Part shown: piece by piece, positions 17,426 through 25,863 of the stretch
Layout of the letters: each line of letters begins with the position of its first letter
Position numbering within the stretch: position 1 is the stretch's first letter
NCBI GenBank assembly: GCA_963663285.2
Contig: CAXXNI010000004.1
Location: 1 to 64,000, forward strand
Length of the DNA stretch: 64,000 bases
Source: CAXXOK01 sp963663285
GTDB taxonomy: Bacteria; Bacillota; Clostridia; Christensenellales; Aristaeellaceae
Direction: 5' to 3'
Translations under genes and position numbers: made by a program
The notes under the pieces: generated by a model
Seen by the model: only the letters and a program-made list of their open reading frames with translations
What the model was told of the DNA's origin: nothing
The model's database searches: none

Positions 17426-17588
17426 AAATAGCTTGTGTGAAAATGGCGGTATCGACCGCACGGTGCAGCGGCATCTTTTCCGCCGGCTTATGTGGCTCTC
17501 GCCCTCGAAATAGCTTGTGTGAAAATGGCGGTATCGTCCGCACAGCGCAGCGGCATCTTTTCCGCCGGTTAATACAGCTGTCGCCCTC
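17424..17588. repeat. Tandem duplication of an 82-base unit after cdsA
   Basis: Two imperfect copies (about 17424-17506 and 17507-17588) share ATAGCTTGTGTGAAAATGGC and GCAGCGGCATCTTTTCCGCC. A third start (GAAATAGC) follows at 17589. The first copy begins at the cdsA stop codon. No coding function is apparent. Confidence 0.8.
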
Positions 17589-17629
17589 GAAATAGCGCTG
17601 CTATTCCTTCGGGCTCCATCCGCACAACC

Positions 17630-18082
17630 CGGCAAAAAATCTGCGCGCCGCCCCGCGCGTTCTCCACCACCATTTCCCCACGATGAACACAGGGAGTTGT
17701 TATTTGGTTTTTTTGGCAGTTGAATAAGGGAGAAGCTATCTGTAGAATACGGGTGGCTTTTTCTTTTGGGGTTATATCCGTCAAGTAGCGGCAAAAAATC
17801 TGCGCGCCGCCCCGTGCGTTCTCCGCCGCCATTTCCCCACGATGAACACAGAGAGATGTTTTATTTCTTTGTTAGTTGAATATTGGAGAGGCTATCTGTG
17901 GGATACGGGTGGCTTTCTCTTTTGAGGTTATATCTGTCAAGTAGCGGCAAAAAATCTGCGCGCCGCCCCGCGCGTTCTCCACCGCCATTTCCCCACGATG
18001 AACAGAGAAATTTGTTATTTGGTTTTTTTGGCAGTTGAATAAGGGAGAGGCTATCTGTGGAATACGGGTAGCTTTTTCTTTA
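17630..18082. repeat. Tandem array of about 2.9 copies of a 156-159-base unit
   Basis: Copies start at 17630, 17789 and 17945. Each begins CGGCAAAAAATCTGCGCGCC, then TTTCCCCACGATGAACA, an AT-rich middle, and ends with TACGGGTGGCTTTTTCTTTT or a close variant. The copies differ by small indels and point changes. The third copy is cut short by the met operon promoter region. The unit is far too long for a CRISPR repeat and I see no reading frame shared between copies. Confidence 0.85.
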
Positions 18083-18096
18083 TATACCCGCCGGGG

Positions 18097-18125
18097 TTGA
18101 CAACTTCCCGGAATTTTGTTATTCT
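18097..18125 (+). promoter_or_regulatory. Promoter of the methionine operon
   Basis: A consensus TTGACA (18097) and TATTCT (18120) with a 17-base spacer and TGT before the -10. Transcription would begin near 18132, giving a leader of about 195 bases before metY that contains the small reading frame and terminator described below. Confidence 0.8.
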
Positions 18126-18153
18126 AACCCAAACCCACTGAAGAAAGCGAGGG

Positions 18154-18228
18154 ATGACCATGATCGTAACGATGAACATGCGAATGTTTGGCGTTCTCAT
18201 TCGTCGCCCCGATAGCGGTCGTGGGTGA
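18154..18228 (+). CDS. Methionine-rich leader peptide (putative attenuator peptide)
   Basis: A 24-residue frame beginning MTMIVTMNMRM, with five methionine codons among the first eleven (18154, 18160, 18172, 18178, 18184), then FGVLIRRPDSGRG and a TGA at 18226. A GCGAGGG-type ribosome site is just upstream. The last methionine codon lies in the 5' arm of a hairpin (18180-18186 with 18198-18204). GAACGC at 18227-18232 can pair either with GCGTTC at 18191-18196 or with GCGTTC at 18237-18242. This is the layout of a translation-controlled attenuator: ribosomes slowed at methionine codons would change which pairing forms. It lies directly upstream of methionine biosynthesis genes, which fits. Known in principle from trp, his and leu leaders; for methionine it is inferred here. 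Confidence 0.72.
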   Translation: MTMIVTMNMRMFGVLIRRPDSGRG

Positions 18229-18259
18229 ACGCTTTTGCGTTCGCATAAATTGCGCCTAG

Positions 18260-18293
18260 CAAGCCCTCCCGCCACGGGACGGGCTTGTTTTTT
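18260..18293 (+). terminator. Intrinsic terminator in the met operon leader (attenuator)
   Basis: CAAGCCC-TCCCG and CGGGA-C-GGGCTTG form a 12-pair stem with one bulge and a three-base loop, followed by TTTTTT. It lies between the leader peptide and metY, inside the transcribed leader, so unregulated it would stop transcription before the first gene. Confidence 0.85.
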
Positions 18294-18325
18294 CGCGTTT
18301 CGGCAAAGAAAGGGGAGCATTATCT

Positions 18326-19603
18326 ATGGAAAAACCATCCTATGGCTTTGATACGCTGCAGCTGCACGCGGGGCAGACCCCCGATATGCAGACCCATTCA
18401 CGGGCGGTGCCGATTTACCAGACCACCAGCTATTGCTACCCCGACGCTCAGGCGGCGGCGGATGTGTTTTCCGGTACGGCGGACGGTTTTACCTATACCC
18501 GTATTGAAAATCCGACCGTAGGCGTTTTGGAAGAGCGCGTTTGCGCGCTGGAGGGCGGTGCGGCCTGCGTAGCGTTTGCCAGCGGTATGGCGGCTATTTC
18601 CTCCATGGTGTTTGCGCTGTGCTCCACGGGCGACCACATTGTGGCCATCAGCACGCTGTACGGCGGCACGGTCACGCTGTTTGCCTCGCGCCTGCCGCAG
18701 GTGGCGAATATCACCACCACCTTTGTGGACCCGGACGATGTAGCCGCGCTGGAAGCGGCCATTCGCCCCAACACCAAGATGATCTATCTGGAAACCATCT
18801 GCAACCCCAACATCAACGTGCCGGATTTTGACGCCGTCAAGGCCGTTGCCGTCGCCCACGGGCTGCCGCTGGTTTTGGACAATACGTTTGGCATGCCTCC
18901 CATTTTTGACGCGAAAGCGCACGGGGTGGATATTATCGTGCACAGCCTCAGCAAATACGCGGGCGGCCACGGCACCACCATAGGCGGCGCCGTGGTGGAT
19001 ATGGGCACGTTCGATTTTCATAACGAGCGTTTCAGCGCCCTTACCACGCCCGACGCGCAAAACGGCAATACGGTTTATGCCGATCAGCCCGCGCCCATCG
19101 CGACGCGCCTGCGGCTGCAAACCATCCGCGAGTTTGGCGCGTGCTTAAGCCCCATGAGTGCGTTCCTGTTTTTGCAGGGGCTGGAAACGCTGAGCCTGCG
19201 CATTGCAAAGCATTGCGATAACGCCCGCAAGGTCGCCGCGTTCTTGGAAAAACACCCCAAAGTGGCCTACGTGCACTACCCCACGCTGGAAAACGATCCC
19301 TACCACGCGCGGCAGCTCAAATACCTGCCAAACGGTGCGGGCGCGATTATGAGCTTCGGCGTCAAGGGCGGGGTGGAAGCCGGGCGGCGTTTCATCGACG
19401 GGCTTTCGCTGTTCAGCCTGCTGGCCAACGTAGCGGACGCCAAATCGCTGGTGATTCATCCGGCGAGTACCACCCACGGTCAGATGGACGAAGCGCAGCT
19501 GGAAGCCGCGGGCGTAAAGCCCGAGCTGGTACGTTTAAGCATCGGTCTGGAAGACGTAAACGATTTGATTGCCGACCTTGAAAAAGGTCTCAGCCGTGTA
19601 TAA
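18326..19603 (+). CDS. metY: O-acetylhomoserine sulfhydrylase
   Basis: A 425-residue PLP enzyme that makes homocysteine from O-acetylhomoserine and sulfide. The start has GFDTLQLHAGQTPD, the usual MetY opening; YTRIENPT at residues 57-64; SGMAA near 86-90; and the PLP-binding HSLSKYAGGHG with Lys210. Length and the long insert before the C-terminal domain fit MetY rather than the shorter cystathionine gamma-synthase. It is the first gene of the operon, with AAAGGGGAG 8 bases before the ATG. Confidence 0.93.
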   Translation: MEKPSYGFDTLQLHAGQTPDMQTHSRAVPIYQTTSYCYPDAQAAADVFSGTADGFTYTRIENPTVGVLEERVCALEGGAACVAFASGMAAISSMVFALCSTGDHIVAISTLYGGTVTLFASRLPQVANITTTFVDPDDVAALEAAIRPNTKMIYLETICNPNINVPDFDAVKAVAVAHGLPLVLDNTFGMPPIFDAKAHGVDIIVHSLSKYAGGHGTTIGGAVVDMGTFDFHNERFSALTTPDAQNGNTVYADQPAPIATRLRLQTIREFGACLSPMSAFLFLQGLETLSLRIAKHCDNARKVAAFLEKHPKVAYVHYPTLENDPYHARQLKYLPNGAGAIMSFGVKGGVEAGRRFIDGLSLFSLLANVADAKSLVIHPASTTHGQMDEAQLEAAGVKPELVRLSIGLEDVNDLIADLEKGLSRV

Positions 19604-19722
19604 ATAACAGCACCGCCGCCTGAACGGGTTACCGTATGGGCGGCGGAAACCACAGGGAAAGCAAAGAACAATGACGTTCTTTGGCCGTGCCGCAGGGTGC
19701 GGAAGAAAAAGGAGGGTTCCAC

Positions 19723-20685
19723 ATGCCGGTAAAAATCCCCGACGCGCTGCCGGCAACGCGCGTACTGACCGAAGAAAATGTATTTGTGATGACCGAAAAA
19801 CGATCGCAAACCCAGGACATCCGTCCTTTGCGCATCGCCATCGTCAACCTCATGCCCACCAAGGAGAAAACCGAGACCCAGCTATTGCGCCTTATTTCCA
19901 ACTCGCCTTTGCAGGTGGAAATTACACTGCTGCGCACGGGCACCTACGAGGGCACGCACGTTTCCTCGGACTATCTGGATACGTTCTACCGCACGCTGGA
20001 GGATGTACAGGACGAGTTTTTCGACGGCGTGATTATCACGGGCGCGCCGGTGGAACGGCTGGATTTTACCGACGTACTGTATTGGGACGAACTGACCCGC
20101 ATCATGGACTGGACCGACCGGCGCGCGTTCAGCACGCTGCACATCTGCTGGGCGGCGCAGGCGGGGCTGTACTACCACTACGGCATCAACAAATACCCGC
20201 TGGAGAAGAAGCTGTTCGGCATTTACGATACCAACCTCACCGACCGGCGGGACCGCCTGCTGTGCGGCTTTGACGATATTTTTACCGTGCCCATGAGCCG
20301 CCATACCGCGCTGGACGAGGAAGCCCTTGCCAAGTGCGATGATCTGATTGTGCTGGCGACCTCGCCCGAAACCGGAGCCGCGCTGCTGCGCAGCCGCGAC
20401 GGGCGGCGTGTGTTTGCCACCGGTCACAGCGAGTACGACCGCGATTCGCTCGCCCACGAGTATTACCGCGACGTGCAAAAGGGCATGCAGATCGACCTGC
20501 CGGAGCATTATTTTCCGCAGGACAATCCCGATCTGGCCCCGCCCCTGCGCTGGCATGCGCATGCCGGGCTGCTGTTTGCCAACTGGCTGAACTATTTCGT
20601 ATATCAGGAGACGCCTTTCGAGCTGTCCAAAGGGCTTAGTCCGCTGGACACCCACGGCGTTTGCCGCGTGCCGGGCGTAAAATAA
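19723..20685 (+). CDS. metA: Homoserine O-acetyltransferase
   Basis: 320 residues from ATG 19723, with AGGAGG upstream. It makes the O-acetylhomoserine that MetY uses. It shows RIAIVNLMPTKEKTETQLLR, the catalytic Cys142 in HICWAAQ, and GHSEYD with the histidine and glutamate of the triad. Residue 111 is glutamate (GAPVE); in this family Glu111 goes with acetyl-CoA use and Gly111 with succinyl-CoA, so the acetyl form is predicted, which agrees with the neighbouring metY. Confidence 0.95.
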   Translation: MPVKIPDALPATRVLTEENVFVMTEKRSQTQDIRPLRIAIVNLMPTKEKTETQLLRLISNSPLQVEITLLRTGTYEGTHVSSDYLDTFYRTLEDVQDEFFDGVIITGAPVERLDFTDVLYWDELTRIMDWTDRRAFSTLHICWAAQAGLYYHYGINKYPLEKKLFGIYDTNLTDRRDRLLCGFDDIFTVPMSRHTALDEEALAKCDDLIVLATSPETGAALLRSRDGRRVFATGHSEYDRDSLAHEYYRDVQKGMQIDLPEHYFPQDNPDLAPPLRWHAHAGLLFANWLNYFVYQETPFELSKGLSPLDTHGVCRVPGVK

Positions 20686-20739
20686 CGGCAGCCCCATCAA
20701 CATAGAAAAAAGGTGTAGTAAAAAAGGAGCGTATTCACG

Positions 20740-21606
20740 ATGAAATTTGTCGATCTGTTTTCCAAACCGGGCGTACACATCAGCTGCGAGGTATTTCCGC
20801 CCAAGGAGTTCGCCCGTGTGGAGGAAGCCAAAGCGGTGGTACGGCAGATCGCTGCGCTCAAACCCATGTATATCAGCGTTACCTACGGCGCGGCGGGCAA
20901 TACCCCGCAGTTCACCCGTGAAATGGCCGAAACCGTGCAGGACGCGGGCGTACCCGCGCTTGCGCACCTCACGTGCATCAACGACAACGTATCCAAAATT
21001 GAAACGGTGCTGGACAAGCTGGAGGAAGCGGGCGTAAGAAACGTGCTCGCGCTGCGCGGCGATATTCCCGAGGGCGCAGCCTTCCCCACCGGCGACCATT
21101 TTGAGCACGCCGCGGAGCTGGTTTCGTTTGTCAACCGCCGCGGCGGTTTTTGCGTGGGCGCGGCCTGCTACCCCGAGGGGCACCCCGAGGCGGCGAACCG
21201 CGCCGAGGATTTGCGCTATCTAAAAGCCAAGGTGGATGCGGGCGTCAACTTTTTAACGACGCAAATGTTTTTTGACAACGCCACGCTGTACAACTTTATG
21301 TACCGGGCGCTGAAGGCGGGCATTAACGTGCCGATTACAGCGGGCATTATGCCGGTGGTGAACGCCAAGCAGATTCAGCGCATCGCCACGCTTTCCGGGG
21401 CGACGCTGCCGCCGCGCTTCTGGTCCATCGTCGACCATTTCGGGGACGATCCCGCTTCCATGCGGCAGGCGGGCGTGGCGTACGCGACCGAGCAGATTAT
21501 TGATTTGATTGCCAACGGCGTGAACAATATCCACCTGTATACCATGAACCGTGTGGATGTGGCACGGGATGTGTTTAACAACCTGGGCGCGATCATCGGG
21601 CGCTAA
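20740..21606 (+). CDS. metF: 5,10-methylenetetrahydrofolate reductase
   Basis: A 288-residue flavin-dependent TIM-barrel enzyme that makes 5-methyl-THF, the methyl donor for MetH. It has SCEVFPPKE near residue 15 with the conserved glutamate, VTYGAAG, LAHLTCIN, NVLALRGDIP, GAACYPEGHPEA and LTTQMFFDN, all in family order. AAGGAG lies before the ATG. It is in the middle of the operon, 54 bases after metA and 50 before metH. Confidence 0.95.
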   Translation: MKFVDLFSKPGVHISCEVFPPKEFARVEEAKAVVRQIAALKPMYISVTYGAAGNTPQFTREMAETVQDAGVPALAHLTCINDNVSKIETVLDKLEEAGVRNVLALRGDIPEGAAFPTGDHFEHAAELVSFVNRRGGFCVGAACYPEGHPEAANRAEDLRYLKAKVDAGVNFLTTQMFFDNATLYNFMYRALKAGINVPITAGIMPVVNAKQIQRIATLSGATLPPRFWSIVDHFGDDPASMRQAGVAYATEQIIDLIANGVNNIHLYTMNRVDVARDVFNNLGAIIGR

Positions 21607-21656
21607 GCACGGCAAAGTACAGTAGGTACGGCAAAGCGGGAAGGAGCGGCTACCCT

Positions 21657-24251
21657 ATGAATGCATTTCTGAATTTGTTTTCCCACATGCGGGTTTATTT
21701 TGACGGCTCCATGGGCACGCGCCTGCAGGCGCTGGGGCTGATGGGCGGGGAAAAACCGGAAAACTGGAACCTTTCCCATCCGGACGCGGTAAAAAGCGTG
21801 TATGTAAGCTACCTGCGCGCGGGCACCGATATGGTGACGGCCAATACCTTCGGCGCCAATCCCCTGCACTTTCCCGATACCTGGGCGCAGGTCATGCGCG
21901 CGGGCATTACGCTGGCGAAAGAAGCGGTAGCCGAAACCGGCAGCAGCGCGATCATCGGCATGGACGCGGGTAGCATCGGCCAGTTGCTAAAGCCGCTGGG
22001 CGAGCTGGAATTTGAGGATGCCGTCGCCATCTACCGCGAAATGGCGCTGGTGGGGATTGCGGAAGGCTGCGGCCTTTTGCTGGCCGAAACCATGACCGAC
22101 CTGCGCGAGGTAAAGGCGGCGGTGCTGGGCTACCGCGAGGCGAAGGAGCAAACGGGCAGCGACGTGCCTGTGCTGGTCAGTCTAAGCTTTGACGTATCCG
22201 GACGATTGCTGACAGGTGCGGACATCGAGGGCGTATGCGCGCTGCTCACCAGCATGGAGGGCGTGGATATACTGGGCATGAACTGCGGGCGCGAACCCGC
22301 GGCGCTCTTGCCCAACCTAAAGCGGATGCTGGCTTGCGCCGGGAACCTGCCGGTGCTGTTTATGCCCAACGCCAGCGTGCCGACCATCGTAGATGGTAAA
22401 ACGGTGTTTGCCACCAAGGCAGCCGAGTTTGCCGCCGATATGCAAAAGGCGGCGGAGCTGGGTGCACGGGCGCTGGGTGGCTGCTGCGGCACGACCGAAG
22501 AACACATTGCCGCGATGATAGCGCAAACGAAGGATTTGCCTTTGCCCGCGCTATCGCCTGTGGACTCAGATAACGGGCTTTTGCCGGTGCTCATTTCCGG
22601 GCGCAGCGAAACCGTTACGCTGGGACATAAGCCGCTGATCATCGGCGAGCGGCTCAACCCCACCGGAAAAAAGCGCATGAAACAGGCACTGAAGGAAAAC
22701 GACATCGATTACCTGCTGGGCGAAGCCACCGCGCAGATCGACGCCTTTGCCGATGTGCTGGATGTAAACGTTGGCTCCCCGGAAATTGACGAGGCGGCTA
22801 TGCTGCCCGTAGTAACCGAGGCGGTGCAGGGCGTGGCGGGGCTGCCGCTGCAGCTGGATACCGCCGACCCCGCCGCGCTGGAGGCGGCGCTGCGCGTGTA
22901 TGTGGGCAAGCCCATCATCAACAGCGTCAACGGCAAGGCCGCCGTGATGGAGCAGGTGTTTCCGCTGGCGCGCAAGTACGGCGGCGCGCTGGTCGCGCTG
23001 GTGCTGGATGAGGACGGTATTCCCGAAACGGTGGAAGGGCGGCTGGCGATTGCCCGGCGCATACTTGCGCAGGCGGAGCGCTACGGCGTGCCCAAGCAGG
23101 ATTTGCTTTTCGACGCGCTCACCATGACCGTCGCCACCGACCCGAATGCCGCCCTGACCACGCTGGAAACCGTGCGCAGGCTGCACGAGGAACTGAAAGT
23201 GAAAACCGTGCTGGGTGTGAGCAACGTAAGCTTCGGCCTGCCCAGCCGCAGTGTGCTGACCGCCGCGTTTTTAAGCCTTGCGGTTGAGCGCGGGCTTAGC
23301 GCCGCGATCATCAACCCGCTGGATACGGCTGTGCGTGCCACCATCGACGGCGCATGGGCGGTCATAGGGCGTGACGACGGTTTTGCCAACTACTTAAAGC
23401 GTTATGCAAGTGAGCCGAAAACCATCCAGCCGCAGGCCGCGCCATCCGCCGATGCCGCCGCCGCACGGGAAGCGATACGGGTGGCGGGCGAAGCCATCCG
23501 CAAGGCGGAAGCCGCGCTGCATATGGCCGTCAGCCCCGCGCCTGCGGGCGACGGCTGCGGCTGCTCCGTGTGCGCGCCCGCCGCGCCCCAAGCTGTGCAG
23601 CCTGCCCCGGCGGCTGTCCCGGCCGGGGATTCGCCGCTGTTTCAGGCGATTGTGCGCGGGCTTGAAAAAGCGGCGGTGGAAGGCGCAAACGCGCTGATGG
23701 ACGGCGGCGCGCAGCCGCTGACCGTGGTGGAGGACGGCGTAATCCCCGCGCTGGCGGAGGTAGGCGCGCGCTACGAGCGCGGCGAGTTCTTTTTGCCCCA
23801 GCTGATGCAAAGCGCCAACGCCGCCAAAAAAGCCATCGCCGCCGCTACCGCGCGGATGCCGGAGAGCAAACCCTCGCCGGACCGCACCGTGATGATGGCG
23901 ACCGTGCACGGGGATGTGCACGACATCGGCAAAAACATCGTCGGCACGCTGCTGAGCAGCTACGGCTTCGGCGTGATCGATCTGGGCCGCGATGTGCCGC
24001 CGGAAACGGTGGTCGCCGAGGCAAAAAAAGCGGGCGTAAAGCTGGTCGGCCTTTCCGCCCTGATGACCACCACCGTACCCGCCATGCGCAAAACCATCGA
24101 GCTTTTGCGCGCGGAGCTGCCGCAGGTCAACATTATGGTTGGCGGCGCGGTACTGACCGAGGAACTGGCTAAGGATTTGGGCGCGGATGGCTACACCGCC
24201 GACGCGATGGGCGCGGTGCGTTACGCCAAGAGCGTACTGGACGGGAAATAA
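21657..24251 (+). CDS. metH: Cobalamin-dependent methionine synthase, short form without the reactivation domain
   Basis: 864 residues. An N-terminal homocysteine-binding barrel has zinc ligands Cys210 (GMNCG) and Cys276-Cys277 (GGCCGT). A pterin-binding domain starts near residue 325 (IIGERLNPTGKK), a helical cap around 660-740, and a B12 domain has DVHDIG at 753-758 (axial His755). The chain ends straight after the B12 domain, so the SAM-binding reactivation domain of the about 1,200-residue E. coli enzyme is missing; a separate protein would be needed to reactivate oxidised cobalamin. Between the pterin domain and cap is an unusual alanine/proline-rich linker with CGCSVC. It is the last gene of the operon, with a strong terminator after it. 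Confidence 0.95.
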   Translation: MNAFLNLFSHMRVYFDGSMGTRLQALGLMGGEKPENWNLSHPDAVKSVYVSYLRAGTDMVTANTFGANPLHFPDTWAQVMRAGITLAKEAVAETGSSAIIGMDAGSIGQLLKPLGELEFEDAVAIYREMALVGIAEGCGLLLAETMTDLREVKAAVLGYREAKEQTGSDVPVLVSLSFDVSGRLLTGADIEGVCALLTSMEGVDILGMNCGREPAALLPNLKRMLACAGNLPVLFMPNASVPTIVDGKTVFATKAAEFAADMQKAAELGARALGGCCGTTEEHIAAMIAQTKDLPLPALSPVDSDNGLLPVLISGRSETVTLGHKPLIIGERLNPTGKKRMKQALKENDIDYLLGEATAQIDAFADVLDVNVGSPEIDEAAMLPVVTEAVQGVAGLPLQLDTADPAALEAALRVYVGKPIINSVNGKAAVMEQVFPLARKYGGALVALVLDEDGIPETVEGRLAIARRILAQAERYGVPKQDLLFDALTMTVATDPNAALTTLETVRRLHEELKVKTVLGVSNVSFGLPSRSVLTAAFLSLAVERGLSAAIINPLDTAVRATIDGAWAVIGRDDGFANYLKRYASEPKTIQPQAAPSADAAAAREAIRVAGEAIRKAEAALHMAVSPAPAGDGCGCSVCAPAAPQAVQPAPAAVPAGDSPLFQAIVRGLEKAAVEGANALMDGGAQPLTVVEDGVIPALAEVGARYERGEFFLPQLMQSANAAKKAIAAATARMPESKPSPDRTVMMATVHGDVHDIGKNIVGTLLSSYGFGVIDLGRDVPPETVVAEAKKAGVKLVGLSALMTTTVPAMRKTIELLRAELPQVNIMVGGAVLTEELAKDLGADGYTADAMGAVRYAKSVLDGK

Positions 24252-24264
24252 GAATGGATTTAAG

Positions 24265-24306
24265 ACCGGCGGACAGAGGCGAAAGCGCTGTCCGCCGGTG
24301 TTTTTA
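24265..24306 (+). terminator. Terminator of the met operon
   Basis: ACCGGCGGACAG and CTGTCCGCCGGT form a perfect 12-pair stem, followed by GTTTTTATTT, 14 bases after the metH stop. Confidence 0.9.
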
Positions 24307-24742
24307 TTTCTTGTGTTTTCGCGTCCACTGATAGCATGGGGAAACCTAAAGGGTATTAACGCATATGCGTTTATGTTGCCATGGAGCATGGCAAAGAACG
24401 TTATCATTTGGAAAAGAAATTTAATATCAACAGTAGGAAAAACTGGAAGGAGCATATTGATCTTAGAACGAATAATTGCATCATACTGCTATAATGTTTC
24501 ATATTTATATTAAAATAACGTGGATAATTGTATACGTAGTGGCAAAAGCTTTTATAGCGGGCTGTATAATATATATTTTTAAGTAGTGTCTCACCCAAAA
24601 GGGTACCAATATAACGATATAAACACGAAGGAGTGAATAACAATATATAGTAGGAGAAGTATATATTGATAGTTGGTATTTCTGATTAATATAGATAACT
24701 ATATAATTATTGTGAAGATGATGAATGATTGGAGATATAAAG
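24307..24742 (+). other. AT-rich gap before the DUF4062-like/receiver gene
   Basis: Base composition drops sharply after the met terminator. I see an isolated extended -10 (TGCTATAAT, ending at 24495) that could start a transcript towards the next gene, but no convincing -35 with 17-base spacing. No gene, repeat or RNA is recognisable in the rest. Confidence 0.35.
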
Positions 24743-25639
24743 ATGCCTAAAATGATTACAGTTTATGACTTATTGCTTTCATGCCCCTCGGACGTATCAC
24801 AATACATTGATACATTGGTGGAGTCTGTAAATCAGTTTAATAACCATTTTGGGCGGAATAATATTATTATTATCAGAACGCGATATTGGTCAAAAGATGT
24901 ATATTCAGAATTTGGAAAACATCCGCAAGAGCTTTTAAACAAACAAATTGTGGATACTTCGGATATGTCGGTTGCTATATTTTGGACAAGATTTGGAACA
25001 AAAACTGAAAGTTATTGCTCTGGAACAGAGGAAGAAATAGAAAGGTTATTAGCATTAGAAAAGCAAGTCTTTCTTTATTTTCTTAATAAACCATTACCGC
25101 CATCGGAGGTTGATCCTGAACAGTATAAACAAATAACTGCCTTTATGAATAAGCATAAGAATGATGGTATTTATTTTACTGTTCCGGACGAAAAAGCGCT
25201 TGCAAATAAATTCCAAGAAAATTTAGTGTTATACTTTAGTAGTTTGCTAAATGGTGCTGAGTTTAGTAAAAAGAGCGGAAAAAGGAATATTTTATGGGTA
25301 GATGACCGCCCTGAGAACTGTGTATATGAACGCAATATACTGGAGAATTATGGACTTGTTTTCTCCTTGGCTCTTTCAACGCGACAAGCTCTTCAGTTAA
25401 TGGAACATAATGATTTTTCAGTCGTGATCTCCGACATGGGAAGAAAAGAAGGACCTTACGAAGGGTATACGCTGCTAAAAGCAATACGGGACAAAAATAT
25501 AGAAACACCCTATCTTATTTATTCAAATTCTCATAAACAAGAACATATAAGGCTTGCTATTGAGCGTGGGGCACAGGGGTGTACTGATAGTGCAAGTGAA
25601 TTAATTCAAATGGTATTAAAGAATCTGTTAAAATCATAA
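24743..25639 (+). CDS. DUF4062-like (TIR-like fold) domain fused to a degenerate receiver domain
   Basis: 298 residues from ATG 24743 (TTGGAG 8 bases upstream). Residues 6-130 match the pattern of DUF4062-type proteins: LLLSCPSDV near 11-18, RTRYWSKDV, PQELLNKQIVDTSD, VAIFWTRFGTKT (78-88), SGTEEEIE (93-100) and LYFLNKPLPP. The fold is related to TIR and nucleoside deoxyribosyltransferase domains, and the glutamates at 96-99 would be the candidate catalytic group. Residues 181-298 look like a response-regulator receiver: WVDDRPEN (acid pair Asp187-Asp188), ISDM with Asp231 at the phosphorylation position, then a serine-containing IYSNS; the conserved lysine near the end is not obvious (GCTDSAS). 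No kinase is nearby. AT-rich composition and isolation suggest horizontal transfer. A defence or signalling role is inferred. Confidence 0.68.
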   Translation: MPKMITVYDLLLSCPSDVSQYIDTLVESVNQFNNHFGRNNIIIIRTRYWSKDVYSEFGKHPQELLNKQIVDTSDMSVAIFWTRFGTKTESYCSGTEEEIERLLALEKQVFLYFLNKPLPPSEVDPEQYKQITAFMNKHKNDGIYFTVPDEKALANKFQENLVLYFSSLLNGAEFSKKSGKRNILWVDDRPENCVYERNILENYGLVFSLALSTRQALQLMEHNDFSVVISDMGRKEGPYEGYTLLKAIRDKNIETPYLIYSNSHKQEHIRLAIERGAQGCTDSASELIQMVLKNLLKS

Positions 25640-25863
25640 TTCATAACGTGGCTTGTGACAAAATAGCTTCTTCTTTTCAAGATTTATATATTATTTGCAT
25701 GGAGCAACAAGCATGTAGCGCTTTTAAAACTTACGTTTGTCTCCCCGCAAAGAAATACCAAAAAGAAACCTATTCAGGCTTGACGGGGCGGCGCTATAAG
25801 CGTACCATAAACGAAATAGCGGCAGCTGTTTTTGCTGTTGCGCCCGTGAAACGAGGAATGGCC

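Noticed and set aside
17424..18082. Possible CRISPR array
   Set aside because: Repeat units are 82 and about 157 bases, contiguous, without unique spacers, and no cas genes are nearby.
18097..18325. SAM-I riboswitch in front of metY
   Set aside because: The conserved blocks found at 31605-31709 are missing here; the leader frame and alternative hairpins explain the region better. A T-box was also considered, but no T-box motif (TGGnACCGCG) is present.
19882..21183. 433-residue minus-strand frame
   Set aside because: Lies across metA and metF on the opposite strand; both real genes have complete motifs.
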